A stretch of DNA of 64,000 nucleotides from Siniperca chuatsi (taxonomy: Eukaryota > Chordata > Actinopteri > Centrarchiformes > Sinipercidae), in NCBI RefSeq assembly GCF_020085105.1, contig NC_058061.1, positions 1,501,784 to 1,565,783 of the forward strand, read 5' to 3'. The notes beneath the pieces are model-generated. The model worked only from the letters and a program-made list of their open reading frames with translations. It ran no database searches and had not been told where the DNA came from. Shown one piece after another: positions 49,032 through 62,700 of the stretch (the first letter of the stretch is position 1; each line of letters begins with the position of its first letter). The translations under genes were made by a program, and so were the position numbers.

Positions 49032-50519
49032 GGAAGAGGAGGAGGAGGGAGGTTCTGACTGACAACCATGAAGTGCTGTTGTATCACTTTGTACACTGTT
49101 TTTAGTCCTGGACTCTTATTTTTACTTTTTAACATCCCTGGACGGTGATGAAGAGCTGCTGTAGGTCAGCAGGAGGTAAGCAGCCAGCAGGGCCGACCCA
49201 AAACTTTTGGGGCCCAAAAAAGATTTTGATAATCCCACCCCCAACCTGAACCCCCACTCCCTGCAGACGAGCAAACATGTACAGCAGTAATTAACAAGAA
49301 TTTAAGACAACTGAAATCACAAAATGAAATTGATACAACCTAAACAGTGTCATTGTTATTAAAAGTGCAAATACAAAATTCCTAAATTTATAAAAGTGCC
49401 GTTGGTTGTTATTTTTCATTCGTTCATTATCTCTTTTTCAATAACTTCAAACAGATAATACTTACACAAAATATAAGCTACAATCTGTAACAACATGATA
49501 CACATTCCAGGATCAAAAAGCAGCAGGGAGGCAATACAATCTTATATTACCTTCTCAAAACACGAACGGTCCACCACATGTAGTCTGCCAGTGCTTTTAG
49601 CAACAGTTTGCGTATGTGTGTGTGTGTGCCTCGATGAACACTTCGAAACACCACACACAACGAGACAAAACACAAATATTACTCATCAAGTGCATATTGT
49701 TCAGTTATGACAAAATCAGTGTGTATCTTCAAATACTTAAATTTTGAACCCCCAAAAGAATGTTTTGGAATAATTTCGGGGGATTAATTTGTTTAGTCAA
49801 TAACTTGTAAAAAAAAAAGTATGGAAAAAAAACCCATTACAATGCTACATTAAAGAAATTAGTTATTAAAAATGTTGATGGTCAATCAACTAACCAATGA
49901 ATCTACTTACTGTCAAACCTGACAGCGCACTGACATTGTGGGGACTCCTGCATTGTGGGGACCGAGAGGGTGTTTCCCCACAACTTAAACTGTTTATTTT
50001 GGGCTTTAGTCTTAGTGATGAGGTGAGGACTAGAATTTGTTTAGCGCATAGTTAGGGGCTAGAGAATGACTGTACTTAGTGGAAAGTCATAGCGAGAGAA
50101 GTTTGTGTGTGAAGTTTGGGCTTTTTTGGGTTAAACTGACACAGCTGCTTGCCAGAATGTTGTTTTGTTTCATCAGTTATGGTACAATGACCATAACAAC
50201 AACAACAACAAGGCCCAACACTTGTATTTATCAGTCTGGTTTCAGTGTCCCACGAGAGTCTAAAGGTTGCTCCAGAGGCTTCAAAACGAGAACAAAAGTA
50301 CGAGGGGAAACTCTTACTTTTGAACATGGTAAAAGTCAAAGTATATGAAAAAGTTGAACTTACAATCAAAAAGATTAGTGTTTCTCTGAAATAAACCACA
50401 TCTGTTAAATCATCCTGCATGTGAACATCTGTGTGTGTTCAGATATTACGGTTCATTGTGTGTCAAGGACATCTGTTCATCCCATACATGTACAGGCTGT
50501 GTTGTGCCAGGGTTCTGTA

Positions 50520-50660
50520 TGTTCCAACTGTAATCCATTATGCATTAGCAAATGCATGGAAATCAATCATTACTGATATGTGTCACCCGGGTCTGAGCAG
50601 CTGATTGGTCCTATATAATCAGATTAACAAATCAAAACCTGATTAATTAGTTAGCTGCAG
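50520..50660. promoter_or_regulatory. Candidate enhancer with POU/homeodomain-like words
   Basis: Dense AT-rich binding-site words in non-repeat DNA 1.5 kb after smim36: ATGCATTAGCAAATGCATGG, AATCAATCATTA, CAGATTAACAAATC and TGATTAATTAG. This is only a motif impression; no conservation could be tested. Confidence 0.2.
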
Positions 50661-51429
50661 TTGGTCGCTGTTCTGTCACTTCTGTTCTGTTTTTATTTTG
50701 TTTACTCACTTTCTGCCTCTAGTTCTGCTTCTGCGACGTATTCATGACGTTTGCCAGCTCTTGCAGATGTAGAAACTCGTCTCTGTTTTTCTATGATGGA
50801 TTTCTCTCTGCACTGCGGTCGAAAGGTGTTACAAAATGGCAGGTCTACAAGGTCTCGCTCTTTAATTTATTAGGACTGTTACTAAAACCTGATGTTTCTA
50901 TTAATGTTTTGGATAATTGAATAATTTCTGTTGTCAAACTGCTGCAAATACCCGTGACTGTGCGGTATCTTAATTGCGGTACTGATATCAAAATGAACCT
51001 TTGAGAAATTTCTTTGAGAAATACAAGCAATTTTTCCATAAATTCATTTTTTTCACAACATCAGCCAAACTTCTCAATGCATCAGTATTAATAATGTCTG
51101 AACATGTAAATATACATTAAAGAAATTTACAAAATTTACTGATAAAATTTACAAGAGTCTTACCAATAACTTCCGAGGAAACTTTAAGTGCTTGGCAGTT
51201 TTTGTGACACAATTTGTTATATTTTTAATAAGTACTGAGGTTCGACAAATAGCTCCAGATGTTTACCAAACCCAGTTTGGTTGGATGTTATTCCAACCTG
51301 ATCGCCAGACAAGAACATCGACATTGGACAATTGTACCAAACCCTGGATACTTTCAACAGTTTGTTACGTCCGATGTCTATGTTTTTTTTTGAATTCTTG
51401 CTTTCTACAATATCTGCGTATGTCAAGAG

Positions 51430-51650
51430 TATGATTAAAGTTAGGGAAAGATAATTTTCATGGCAAATAAACTATAGTTAGTGTATGGTTAGGGTTAGGC
51501 AACTAAAACCCTTGGTGAAGGTTAGGGAAACATCGTGTTAATAAAAAGGGAAGTGTTATTTCCAGGTCTGTGACAGGACGTGAACTCCTGGCTCTTGTAT
51601 AGAAGTCTGACACGCTAGTCACCCATCCACCACCCTGACCTCCTCACCCT
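51430..51650 (+). repeat. GGTTAGGGTTAGGCAAC-type teleost repeat
   Basis: GTATGGTTAGGGTTAGGCAA, GGTTAGGGAAACATCGTGTT and the tail GGACGTGAACTCCTGGCTCT. Same family as 28.9 kb and, in part, 52.4-52.53 kb. Confidence 0.6.
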
Positions 51651-52344
51651 TACTTTCCAACTGTCTATATAGAGGACACACTACTTCCTGCATTGACACT
51701 GAACATGCGTAAATCGTGAGGAGTGGAATTGTTGCTGAGTTATTCACAGAAATTATTTAAAATACATGAAGAGATTAAATGGGGACACAGATGCGAACAG
51801 ATCACTTGCAACAGATTGTTAGCCATGTTTGGATTTCCTTGCTTTTTGTCCTGAAAATTCAACTTCTGATCAGATGATACAGAGTTTTTAAAACGAGTTC
51901 ACAGGCTGACATACACAAGCTTTAGTTTCCAACATGTGACAATGTTCAAGCCAAATGTCATGTATGCTTTGGCTGCCCTAATCACAGCTGCTTATGTTCT
52001 GTCCATACTGAATAATATTTTGCAAGAGGATAAGTACTTTTACAGCAGAAACATCATGAATCAAATACAGTCTGAATGTTCCTTGTAAATCATTTTAAAC
52101 CCCTGTGTAAAGCTGTCTGCATGGAGCTTTACATCGATGCCCCGCCCACTGGCTCATGGCTTGTGGATGCTGAAATCAGATGGTATAGCTGTGTTGTCAC
52201 TGAAACAACTTTCACTCTTACAAAGGGGTAGAATCGGGTGGAAGAAACTTAACAAGTATGGCATCGCTTTCTCATAATTGTGAGATAATTACAAGACATA
52301 GAAGTCTAACAGACATTTCCTAATTAGCAGTAAACACAAAGAAC

Positions 52345-52672
52345 CGCTGAGGCTGGTGGGAATGTTTTCAGTTTTGCAGGTATTTGGTCGTAAACCATAA
52401 TCTTTCTCTAACCTTACCCAAAGTGCTTTTGTTGCTTAAACCTAACCACACAGAACTCAGGATATGAACTCCAGGTCTCCGGTGTCAAGGTCCCGAACTT
52501 TGTACCATCACCATCATGCAGACAAACATAGTACTTCCTTTACTTAAAGCTTACTAAAGCTTTGCCTCTGAACATTATGTGGGAAGCAAATGTGTTTTCC
52601 TCAAAAGATATTTCACTAATTGAAAACGTTGACGTGCTGCGGTGGACAAACCGACCGACCAACCGACCATGC
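52345..52672 (+). repeat. Broken GCTAACATGCTAA-type repeat fragment, copy 4
   Basis: Only the middle word (GTTTTGCAGGTATTTGGTCG) and the tail (GTGGACAAACCGACCGACC) remain. About 235 bp of other repeat-like DNA (CTAACCTTACCC to CATCATGCAGAC) lies between them. Confidence 0.6.
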
Positions 52673-52685
52673 CACCCCTTGAGCC

Positions 52686-52725
52686 CCAGAGAGAGTGTCA
52701 CGTATTGACACGTGACTCTCTCTGG
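52686..52725. other. Long imperfect inverted repeat
   Basis: CCAGAGAGAGTGTCACGT pairs with ACGTGACTCTCTCTGG around a short spacer; the only mismatch is two extra bases (GT) in the left arm. Confidence 0.85.
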
Positions 52726-53464
52726 AGCGACATGGCTAAAATTGCTTCAGAAAACACTGTCATGATTGGTCTTTAGTCTCAAGTTCTGACTTTCACTAGC
52801 TGTTGAAGCAGTTTATGAAGCTCTGTCAGGACCCTCCAGTAAAATACGCAGCACCAGACTGCGAGTCTGTTGGCTCCCCTCCCCCCAAACTCTGGACCCT
52901 GAGGTCCAAGACTCTAAGCTCTTCGTCCTGCTGCATGAAGCTCTGAACCAGCCTGTAAATCCCCTGCTTGACCCCTCCTCCCTCCCTGCATCACCGAGAT
53001 GAATTTAGCTGGCAAAATAAACCCTCACTGGACAGGGAAATAATGAATGGATGGACGGATGCATGTTCGTCACTCATCCCTTTGACGTATGCTGGACAGT
53101 AGGACTAACCCTTTGGTGGCCTCTGAGAGAGGGTTATGGTTGACACATGCGGCAGGCAGCAGATGGTGGTGCTAACAGAGATTTGTTGGATGGTGTTAAA
53201 AGAAGCTGATAGAGAAAGTCAGCTGATGTTTGTTTGGAGGAAAATCCTCCTGCTGAGACGCCGCAGTGCAGAGGAAACAACATCTGTTTCTCTCAAACAG
53301 AAAGATATGTTTCATTACCGGGCTAACGATCTCACACTGATGTTCAGAAGCCTGTACAGAGAACGTAGTTGTACATATTATAACAAACAGGCATCATCAC
53401 CAAATAATTATTTGATTCATAGGGTGATCATATTGTTTCCCATTTACAGTAAAGTAACACTAAG

Positions 53465-53870
53465 AGTCTACAGCCATGCTAGCAGCTCCGTGAGGCTGTA
53501 CTTAGGCTAAATGCTAACATCATCCAGCTAACATGCTCACAATGACAAAGCTAACATACTGATGTTTAGCAGGTATAATGTTCGCCATGTTCAACATCTT
53601 AGTTTAGCGTGTTAGCATGCTAACATTAACATGAGTACAGCTGAGGCTCTTGGGGATGCCATTAGTTTTGCAGATATTTGGTCATAAACTAAAGGGACAC
53701 ATTAATATTGTGACCTGATGATGGCGCTAGATGAGCAGTCAGAGGATCACTTAAGTCAGTAGGATTCCTCTCTGGGCACAATGAATGTCTAAACAAAATT
53801 TCATAGCAATCCATCCAATAGTTGTTGAGATATTTCTGCCTGGACCAAAGTGGTGGACTGACCGATTGAT
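53465..53870 (+). repeat. GCTAACATGCTAA-type repeat, copy 3
   Basis: Same order of words as copy 1: CAGCCATGCTAGCAGCTCCG, CATGCTAAC words, TTTGGTCATAAACTAAA, GACCTGATGATGGCGCTAGA, CCAAAGTGGTGGACTGACCG. Confidence 0.9.
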
Positions 53871-54944
53871 CACCAAAATAGTAGTAATTATTAACTAGAA
53901 AATATTTAGGGCTAATAGAAAGATATTAAAAATGGTTCTTGTTCAAAACAATCAACTGAAGGTGCTTTTCTGAAGCTTTCATCATATCACATGACCTTTT
54001 TGTTCAGTTGTCATGGAATTAGTAGATGTTCAGGTTCATTCTTGAGCTTAGAAACAGCAGCTGACTAAACATTTAGTAGCTTTTCTGGAGCTTAATGCAC
54101 CAAATGCCATTGACATTTCTAAACACATTTTTGAGATATCCTGCTAATTAAAAGACAAAAGAACAGCTGGACTGAAATACTGGTTTACATTAGAGAAAAG
54201 TACACAGATAAAATACAGAACAGAGAGTTAGCAGACAAACTGAAATGTGGAGAGTTGCTCAACATTTATCACCATGTTTTTTTCGGGTTTTTCCAGGGTC
54301 TCAGCCACACCTGCTGAAAAAACAACAAATCCCAGAAGCCCCTTAAATTCCTGCCATTGGCCTCCATCCACCTGCAGCACACAGCTTCTTCAGCCTGAAC
54401 CGTCGAATGGACTCCGTTACATCCCAGCAGAGGCTGCTGAGCACCCAGTGACGTCCAACAGGTCTGACTTCAACCAGTTCACTGAGGTATAATCATCTTC
54501 TGGGACACTGGAGACATTCGGACTTGGACTCTGCCTCATCAGGACCTGCTTGCAGTAACACTAACAGACGTTACAGTGTACTGGGACTGAGGCGTTGCCA
54601 GCTGGCGTGTTGGACAGTGGCGGAAGTGAATCACGTGACGGATACTACGTGGAACAGTGACTGATTACTTGATCAAAGAAAGGAGGATGTTTTTGGTCAG
54701 TAACCAAAGCTGACACCATCATCAGCACAAATAATGTCAAAAAACATAAAAGTGCAAAACAGAGATACCTGAGAAAGGCTTTCATGGTGAAGGTAGCCCC
54801 ATTTGTGAGCTCATAGCTCCGCACATTACTCTGTGATTTTTACCTGCTAGCAGCAGCAGGTTGTAAGTGCAAAGGTATTTTCATGATTTCATACATACCG
54901 TCTGCGTTTAAAACCAACATTTTCACCAACTGCCCTGCTCTTTT

Positions 54945-55078
54945 TCTTCTTCGCTGAATATTGCTCAGCTTGCTCATGGTGGGATCGAAGAGTTCGGTCT
55001 AGACCTGCGCTGTAGGAAAAGTGCAGCGAGATACCTTCTGTTATGAATTGGCGCCATATAAATAAATGAATAAACTTA
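54945..55078 (+). mobile_element. LINE 3'-end fragment
   Basis: AGCTTGCTCATGGTGGGATC, AAGAGTTCGGTCTAGACCTG and GAATTGGCGCCATATAAATA. Sense copy of the family seen antisense at 3.5 kb, with an internal deletion. Confidence 0.7.
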
Positions 55079-58000
55079 CTATAGTGTGTTAAGGCCGCCT
55101 TGCGAGCGGTAGCAGGCCGGGGCAGTGTGCAGAAATACTGGGTTTAAATGCTGAAAGCTAAATCTCAAGAAGACTTCGATGAGAAAACCTGAACAGGCAG
55201 TTAGCCAGAAAACTAGCCAACAGGCTAATGCTAACTGCTAAAACTAGCTTCAACAAGTTAGCTAACAGTATCTAGGTATAAAAAGATGGGTCAGAGGTAA
55301 AATGACCAGCTCATAGCCAGACATAACCGACCATGTCTGTTCATTTCTGCTGAAACAGATGTTGTGTTCCCCAGCCTAGCTCTTCAAACTGCTGCGAAAC
55401 AAATAAAGGAGCCATGTTGGAGCTGCCGCCGTCAAGCTTTTCCTGCTATGACAAGTCAAAAGTCTGCCGTCGTAAAGGTCAAAACAGTTAAAACAGATTG
55501 TCATTCAGTGTAGAGAGATATTTCTCTGGTTGTGTTTTTTGGTGAAAACACCATGACGCTGCTGCTCACACACACCACTGTTTTCAGGCTAACTTCGATG
55601 TTTCAGCCTCAATTTTAGGATTATATTGTTTTTCTGTGGGTGTGAGAAGTCTCTGACACTGGGTTTATGAAAAGTGTTTTAAACTGTTTAAATAACCTTT
55701 AAAAATCTTTTTTTTACAATTCTGAAATGTCCAAATGTATCAGGTGATGTATATATGTAACCTTTATTTAATCAGGTAATGATGATGTAATCTTTTTAAG
55801 CTCTACCAATGTGCAACATCAGAACCGCTCAGTTCAATCTTTTTAAATTTATAACTACATGAATCCTCAGTAAAATCAGCAGTTTATTATTATCTGAAGC
55901 AGTTTTACAGCCTGAGGGAGAAGGGAACTGTAAAGCCGCTCAGGGCCCCTCATCCACTTTGGGCCCCTGAACAAAATGAAAATGTGAACTCTTTTTGGGG
56001 TCATAAAACTGAGTTATTAAACATGCACTTCCTAATTATGTTGTAGCACCTATAGTATCTTCAGCCTGGAGCAAGCCTGGAGTACCAACCCAGCAAAGTG
56101 GGCCCCAGACTCCCAGGGGCCCCAAAAGGTTCACCTTGTGTGAATTGGTTTCTGGTAATTTGATTAACTGCTAATTTGTCAGGGAATCTTTAATTTCCTC
56201 GTAAAGAGGCCCTTCAAAATGTATATTTAACACCTGTTTTATTTTAATCCCTAAATAAACGTGTGTTCATCAAATTACCAGAAGGAAATAAACCCACAGA
56301 CCAGGGGCCAGATACTAAGAGATTCATTCGTCTGTGTCTGGGGGACATTTATGGATTTGGGAAAGCTATACTAAATTTTGGGATTTGGGAACGATATGAG
56401 TGTCTCTTCAAGCTTCAACAGTATCTCATGTTTTCATGTATTTTTTACGGCGCTGGACAGAAAAGATGAATTTTCTGTCTTTGACTGAGTCTAAATGTCA
56501 GAAATGATAGGTAATTGTTACCATGCACATCTGTTTGGATTAATCTCGCTTCCTTCCTGAAACGACAAAATCCTCCTCGACCAAAAAGACTCTCGCCTCC
56601 CACGTCAGGCCGTCCCCTCTGCTCATTGGCTGTGGCACCGTCTGACAGATGATCCAACCCCGAGTCTTTAGAGGACCCGTGCCACAGAGTCCCTCACTGG
56701 GACAAATCCTCTTACATAAAAAAAAAAACAGCACACAGCCAGCTGAGCAGCCCACCAATGGCTGCATCCCATCCAATATGAATTGCACAATTATCCACCC
56801 CCCTTCCATATTCCATGTCTGTGGATTATATGGTGACCGCTGCAGAGTATTAGGAGCATGTATTATGTATTTGTTTTTGTCCTGTGCTGTATTTTTGTCC
56901 GTGGGGAGGGTTACGTAAGCTTCAGGTTGTCAACAGGCTGAGAGCTCGTCATGTTCAGGCCTGACCTGACAGCTGATCTGATTCCTACATGAGGCTCAGA
57001 GACCGGGCCTCGCCGCCGCCGCACGCAACGCTGAAGATCCGGCCACCAACCGGACAACCGGTCTGTGACGTCAGATGCGGTCCAGACTGCTCGGGAAAGA
57101 CTTTGATGAAAGCGCCACCAAATGGCATCACAGTCTTCCTTCAGACGACAGATACTCCGGTCCGCTGAAACACTTGGACACGCTTGAATAAAAACAGAAA
57201 AACGGAAACAGAGCAGCAGCAGTCTGAAAGTTATTGTCCGCTTCAACACAAGCTGAACTGCTGCTGTGGAGAAAAGCTGTAAAACGGGAATGTGGCGTCT
57301 CGTTGTTTCAGCACAACACTTGCTGATAACGGCAGCAGCGTTTGGATGTTTTGTGTTCAGGCATCTAAACTGCAGAATACCTTTCAAATGAATTTAAACA
57401 CACATGTGATGAGGGCATGTGATGTAACGTGTGATGCACGTTCATCTGATGCAAAGAGAAGAGAGGCTTTGTACCAGCTGGGGAGCTAGAACAAACACTG
57501 CTACTACTGATACAATCAATGCTTACTTAACCATACCATAGCTGCCATGTACGCGGGCATGGGATGTAAAAGAAGGTAATCCAGCGTGTTGCAGAATTAT
57601 CCAATAATGACGTTCTCGTCTGGTGACAGGGTCGTGTTGAAAGCTCCAGAAAGAGCTAGTCAGTGGACCTTGAGTTTAGATGATTTCGTCAAATAAACAA
57701 ATTCAGATTCAAATGACTGTTGGAGAGTTTAGTGGACTGAAAAACAATGCAAAGCGTGCCGAGCCGCAGAGCGACACGTCCATCGCCACACCTGACGCAA
57801 CAAACGTGACTCATGCAACAAGTCAACGTAGAAATGCAACTTTATTTTTCCTGTTTATTGATTCGCAGTGACAGATTTATATCCGCACTTACATCATGAG
57901 TCCGGTGAGCTGATAAAAACCAACACTGAACAAAGCACCCGGGGTTAAACGAACAGGAAGTGAGCTTTAGAGAAACGGCTTTGGGTCGTTTGTTGCGTCT

Positions 58001-58644
58001 TGTTTCCACCTCTGGAGAAGTGTTCATTGCACATGTACTGATTTCTTTTAAATAGTTGTGTAAGCTGGTGCTCACGAGTTTTGTTGTTTAACACTGAAGC
58101 ATGAAGTCGTCTTATTCCACAGAGAAATGGGAGCTGGTTATGTTTTCAACACTTATCTTTATTTTGGGAGATAATCACAGAAATGATTCCAGTGTATTTA
58201 ATAATGTCTTCTTTCTTAAACCTGTTATTGCGTAACGACAATAATGTGACCAGAACTTTAAAAGGTGCATTAAGGTTTTATTTAACCCTGTAAACAAGCA
58301 AATGTGCAAATCTATGAATAAAAGCTGGAAACTGAACTGTTGTATAATGCTGACATGCTTTAGGACGTCTCCGCAGCAGGGAGCCTTTCGTGGACTTGTC
58401 CACCTGCCTCCAGAGGTGAAAGCAGCACTGAAGCTGCTCTGCTGTCACCACGTGACGGCCTGGACTCGTGGGATTAGCAGAATATCCTGATCTGCTCCCT
58501 TTCACTTTGAGAAAATGGTGTTACATAATGACAATTCCAACTTAGCGGGGTGCTAAAGAGGGTGAACTGAATCAGAAGGGCTGTGCGTGTGTACTCACCG
58601 GGATTTAATCTGGTCACACCGGGCGGACAGTCAAAGTCCTGCAT

Positions 58645-58755
58645 TCACAAACTTAATAAAAGTATTAACATCAAAATATACTTAAAGTACCAAAAGTAAA
58701 AGTGCTCATTATGCAGAACGGCCCGTTTCAGAATACCTGGTTTATTTACTGACAC
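58645..58755 (+). repeat. Teleost CTTAAAGTACCAAAAGTAAA repeat fragment
   Basis: Nearly identical to 17380-17450: CTTAAAGTACCAAAAGTAAA, then CATTATGCAGAACGGC and TTTCAGAATA. Confidence 0.85.
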
Positions 58756-59554
58756 ATGCACATAACTCTCAGGGAGTTTTAAGTTTCAGGAATCAAAATA
58801 ACCAGAGGGCACAAGTCAGTTCCCTCAAGTTTACAGATCAGTTTGATTATTAAATTAATTAAAATAATACTCAGATGAAACAAAAAATTAAAGCATGCAT
58901 GCCAGCCCCTCCACCGTGCCTGTAAAACTGTGTTGCCCCCCCCCCCCCCGGTGAACAGCGCTGAATGTCGAAACTAACTGCTGACCTGCTCGAAAGTTTG
59001 AAGGTTTGGCAGAGTTTCTAATTCCATTTCCATGAACTGTAATAACCTTTCTCTGTCCTCCATTTCTCCCTTCACCGTTCACTGTTTTTGTCTCTCGACG
59101 TTTATTGGCGTTGCTGGACAATCAAAGAGTCAAACAGCAAAACCAAAAATGTCCCCCCCTCCGTGAGACATGAAGGAAAGAGAATTTAAAGAACATAAAA
59201 ATACAGAAACGGAGGGAAAATGAAGCACGTCGTTGGATTTACAGGAAAACACTGTGTTCACGGTGTTGTCAGATGATGTCTGTTGATGGCATCACATACA
59301 GACTTGAGCGGGGGCTGGTTTATTCACTGCCCGGCGAAATGAAAGAACAAGACACAGGTGTGGTTTAATGAGGACATGAGGGACAGGTGTGCAGGGTGAA
59401 GCACAATCAGGTGAGTCTCTGAGGGCATCTGGTGGACAGATGAGGAACAACACGAAACCGGGAAACTTCTTTCCTCCACAAACTCTTCTGCAGAGACTTT
59501 CTCAGTTCTGAATCTGATGTTTGAGGAGAGAAAACTGAGGGGAAATATATTTCT

Positions 59555-59765
59555 GTGAAGTCACTCAGTACATTAACTCAAGTACTGTACAGGAACTTTA
59601 CTTGACTTCATTTTTCTGCTACATAAATTACTATATATATTATATATATATATAATAAAACACCATCAAATAAGCCATTTTTTTGCTTAATGAGTACTTT
59701 TACTGTTGATACTTTAGGTACATTTTGCTGAAAATACTTCAGTAGGATTTTGAATGCAGGACTGG
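59555..59765. repeat. Teleost CAAGTACTGTACAGGAAC repeat with (AT)n
   Basis: CTCAAGTACTGTACAGGAAC through TTTTCTGCTACATAAATTAC, a (TA)n block at about 59631-59655, then GAGTACTTTTACTGTTGATA and TGCAGGACTGGGACTTTCA. Probably one degenerate copy. Confidence 0.7.
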
Positions 59766-60444
59766 GACTTTCATGGTGTGCTGTTAGCACTCAGGCACAG
59801 GATCTGAACACTTCTCCCACCACCGCTCACTCCTCTTGTAATTAAAGGATTGTGAAAAGAGGAAATGAAGGATTATATATTATATTTTCCACCCTGAGCA
59901 GTGATGGGCTCCTCTCGTCCTCTGTTACATAGTGTGGATCTCTTCATGTCGTCCTGCTGCTGCGGTCAGAGCTGGTGAGGAGGTGCTGCCCCCTGGGGGC
60001 CATCATTGGATTAGCTTCAGTCAAACCAGAGGGAACATCATCATCCTGCGTGTTGGGATCCCTCCCAGAATGCAACAGGACAGGATTTCATGCGTTCCTG
60101 CGTTGCTACTGATGGGATTTAGTTTTACGCTGTTCTCCACACACGTCTCCGCACTTTGATCACTGTCGAACATTAGATGTTACCAGTGAATGTGTTCAGC
60201 TGCCGCTGCAGGTTGAACTTTACTAAAATAAATTGAGAAGCAGCTTTAACTGTATGAAACATTTCCAGCAAAGTGAGTTCAGCAGGAAATCATTTAATAA
60301 GTTTCAGTTTTCAAATGACAGATCCTTATTTTAATGTCAAACTAAATGTTCTGGCCCTTTAACAGCCCGAACAAACAAACAGTCCCAGATGAATTTGAAA
60401 CCAGCTTTGAAGAACCAAAAAGTCAAGAACAAGCCGAGACGGGA

Positions 60445-62700
60445 TTTAAACTTTTATTTCTTTATTCTTATTTTGATCATTAGAAACATAATCGAGGACA
60501 AATATAGGAAAAATATCTTTGAACACAGATTGAAACAGAACAGAGAATATTAGAGGCTCTGAAGAAGCAGAGAGAGAGAAATCACACCGAACAAAAGGAA
60601 CGACCGAACAGGAGAAAGAAGAAAGTGCTTCAGGGCGGGTGGATACATTCCTCTGGGCCAAATCCAGCCGAGAAGCTACGTAAGCATCTACAAGGAGGCG
60701 ACTGTGTCCTCGCCGAAAAGCGAAAGAGGACGAGCGGAGCACCTGGTGCAAAAACACCTGCACAGGTGTGATGGAGGCTGTCTGAGGTATTTTGACTACG
60801 CAGGGAGGAAAGGATCGGACACAAACAAACCTTGGAGGATTTTCGTAATGCCCATGCATCGCCCGGACTGGCCGGGCACAGTGTTTTGGTAATGTTTCTG
60901 AATCTATTTATATGTGTAATATTCTGCTTATATTCATGTAACCTTTCCAAAATACACAGGAAATATCTATGTAGGAAATCAGACTGTACAAAAAACAAGA
61001 AGAATAGCTCTGTATAAACATTAAAACCTTTAATATATCAATATATCCTTTATGTAACGTATTCTTTTGGTCTGTAGTAAAGAGTACTAAAGTGATTCCA
61101 CAGTAGAAGACAACACCACTCACTTCAAATGTACATTCATGTCTCACTCGGCCATCGGGGGGCGTACTCGGCGCTGAGCTACACTTCAGAAAGTATGACA
61201 GAGAGAAAAAGAAAATCAAAGTTCATGCCAAAGCCATAAAGAGCCACCTGTTGCACCGAAGGGAACGAGCCTGGTTTCTATAATGATTTCAAAAAGACAG
61301 AGGTGAGTCTTTAACTTTTGCACCGCCTTCAGAACAAAAGCGTGAACGGTTTGAGGACAGCGATCAATAAACAGCAAGAGCATATAATAGTTTGTTAAAG
61401 GAAAATCATATTCTTCTTTTTTGACAACACGGGTCTTATTTTAGAAAACAACAACGACCAAAAAACACTTGAAATGAAACGAGACCCAAGTTGTAAAAAG
61501 CCGCAGATCAGCTTCCACTAATGAGCCTGCAAAGACAAAAACAGCGTCGTGTTTACTGACGGCACGACGCGGTGACGTTCAGGACCGCTCAGACTGAAAA
61601 CCTGCCTCTGCCACGCCTCCGTGACGCTGCCGTAAGGTTGCGTAACGAGCTGCACTCGACACGTCAGGTCACCGCTCAGCTGGTGCCGGCCGGCTCATCC
61701 CTGCACGTGCCTTCCTCCTCTATTCATCCTGCGAGAACAGGATCCGCCCGGTCCACTGAAGAGGCCAGTTAGAGGGACATAAAGCTGGAGTGCGTTTCTG
61801 CAGACGCCTCTGCTGCGTCCACTCCAGCATGATGTGCTGATCACAGTTTAAAAATGAGAGAGCAAGAAACTCAAACAGACGTGCAGCACCTGGGAAGCCC
61901 CGGAAGATGATCGAAAGGACGTCATCTCGCGCGGACACAAGTTAAACGGAATCTGAAATGAATCCTGATCTTTCAAACTTTTCTGAAAAGTTAGAGGAGA
62001 CTGGCTGGATGTAGCTGAAAAGCTGAGTTTGGACTCTTCGTGGATTTTTATTTTAAGTTCTTAGCTTAGATAGATTTTCAAACGGACACAAACAAGCTAC
62101 AATTCATCACTGTACATTGAAAACAAAAGAGTGTATGAAAACCGAATCTCTAGATTCTTTTGATTTTCCAGCTTTCAAAGCACATCGAGATGGAGATCTC
62201 CACGCCGCCGCCCGTCTCCGTTTCTGCGTCTGAACAGGCAGCACACAGCAAATTCAGGACTTTAGCACGTGTACAGTGACAAGACACATACCGCTCATCT
62301 CAAACACAAAGAGACAAACATTACACGGGCGACCTGCAGGGAAAACGTCCCGTCTGTCCTCGGACGCTCCGGAGCTGCAGCCTGAATTCACCTCCGACGC
62401 TGAAAATAAAATGTATTGCTGGTCGATTATGGCGGCGCTGATCAGAAACTGTACATGAGCTGAAGCAGTCGTCCGGCCTGCTCGTGTGTGAGCAAAGAGC
62501 CTGAGGCAGAAGCAGACGAAGAGGCTGTCGAGGGCCCCGGGGGCCACAAAAGCAAACTGAAAATGTTCTCTGTCTTTGGGTTCGTCTCTTGACTGTTTCT
62601 GTCATAGCTGAAGTATTTAAAGCGAAACACTCTCTGATGTTGTTACAGCAAATTTGATGATTATACAAATTTTGGGGGCTGTTAACAAATTTTGGGCGTA
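60445..62700 (-). other. Possible 3' UTR of a minus-strand gene beyond the window
   Basis: On the minus strand two AATAAA signals lie at 60453-60466, at the left edge of a long stretch without recognised dispersed repeats. That is what a long conserved 3' UTR can look like. Synteny would suggest hlf or a neighbour, but no coding exon is visible, so this is a weak inference. Confidence 0.2.

Larger units (their letters stand above)
49180..60440. other. Intergenic region right of smim36
   Basis: Contains listed repeats plus GGGCCC-type fragments at 49190-49260 and 55930-56130. The stretch 56550-56900 lacks recognisable repeats. I found no mmd-like exon, though small exons could be missed by eye. 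Confidence 0.4.

Noticed and set aside
56540-56809. Minus-strand 89-codon open frame with hydrophobic segment
   Set aside because: No recognisable motif or splice context; the stretch may be conserved non-coding DNA instead.
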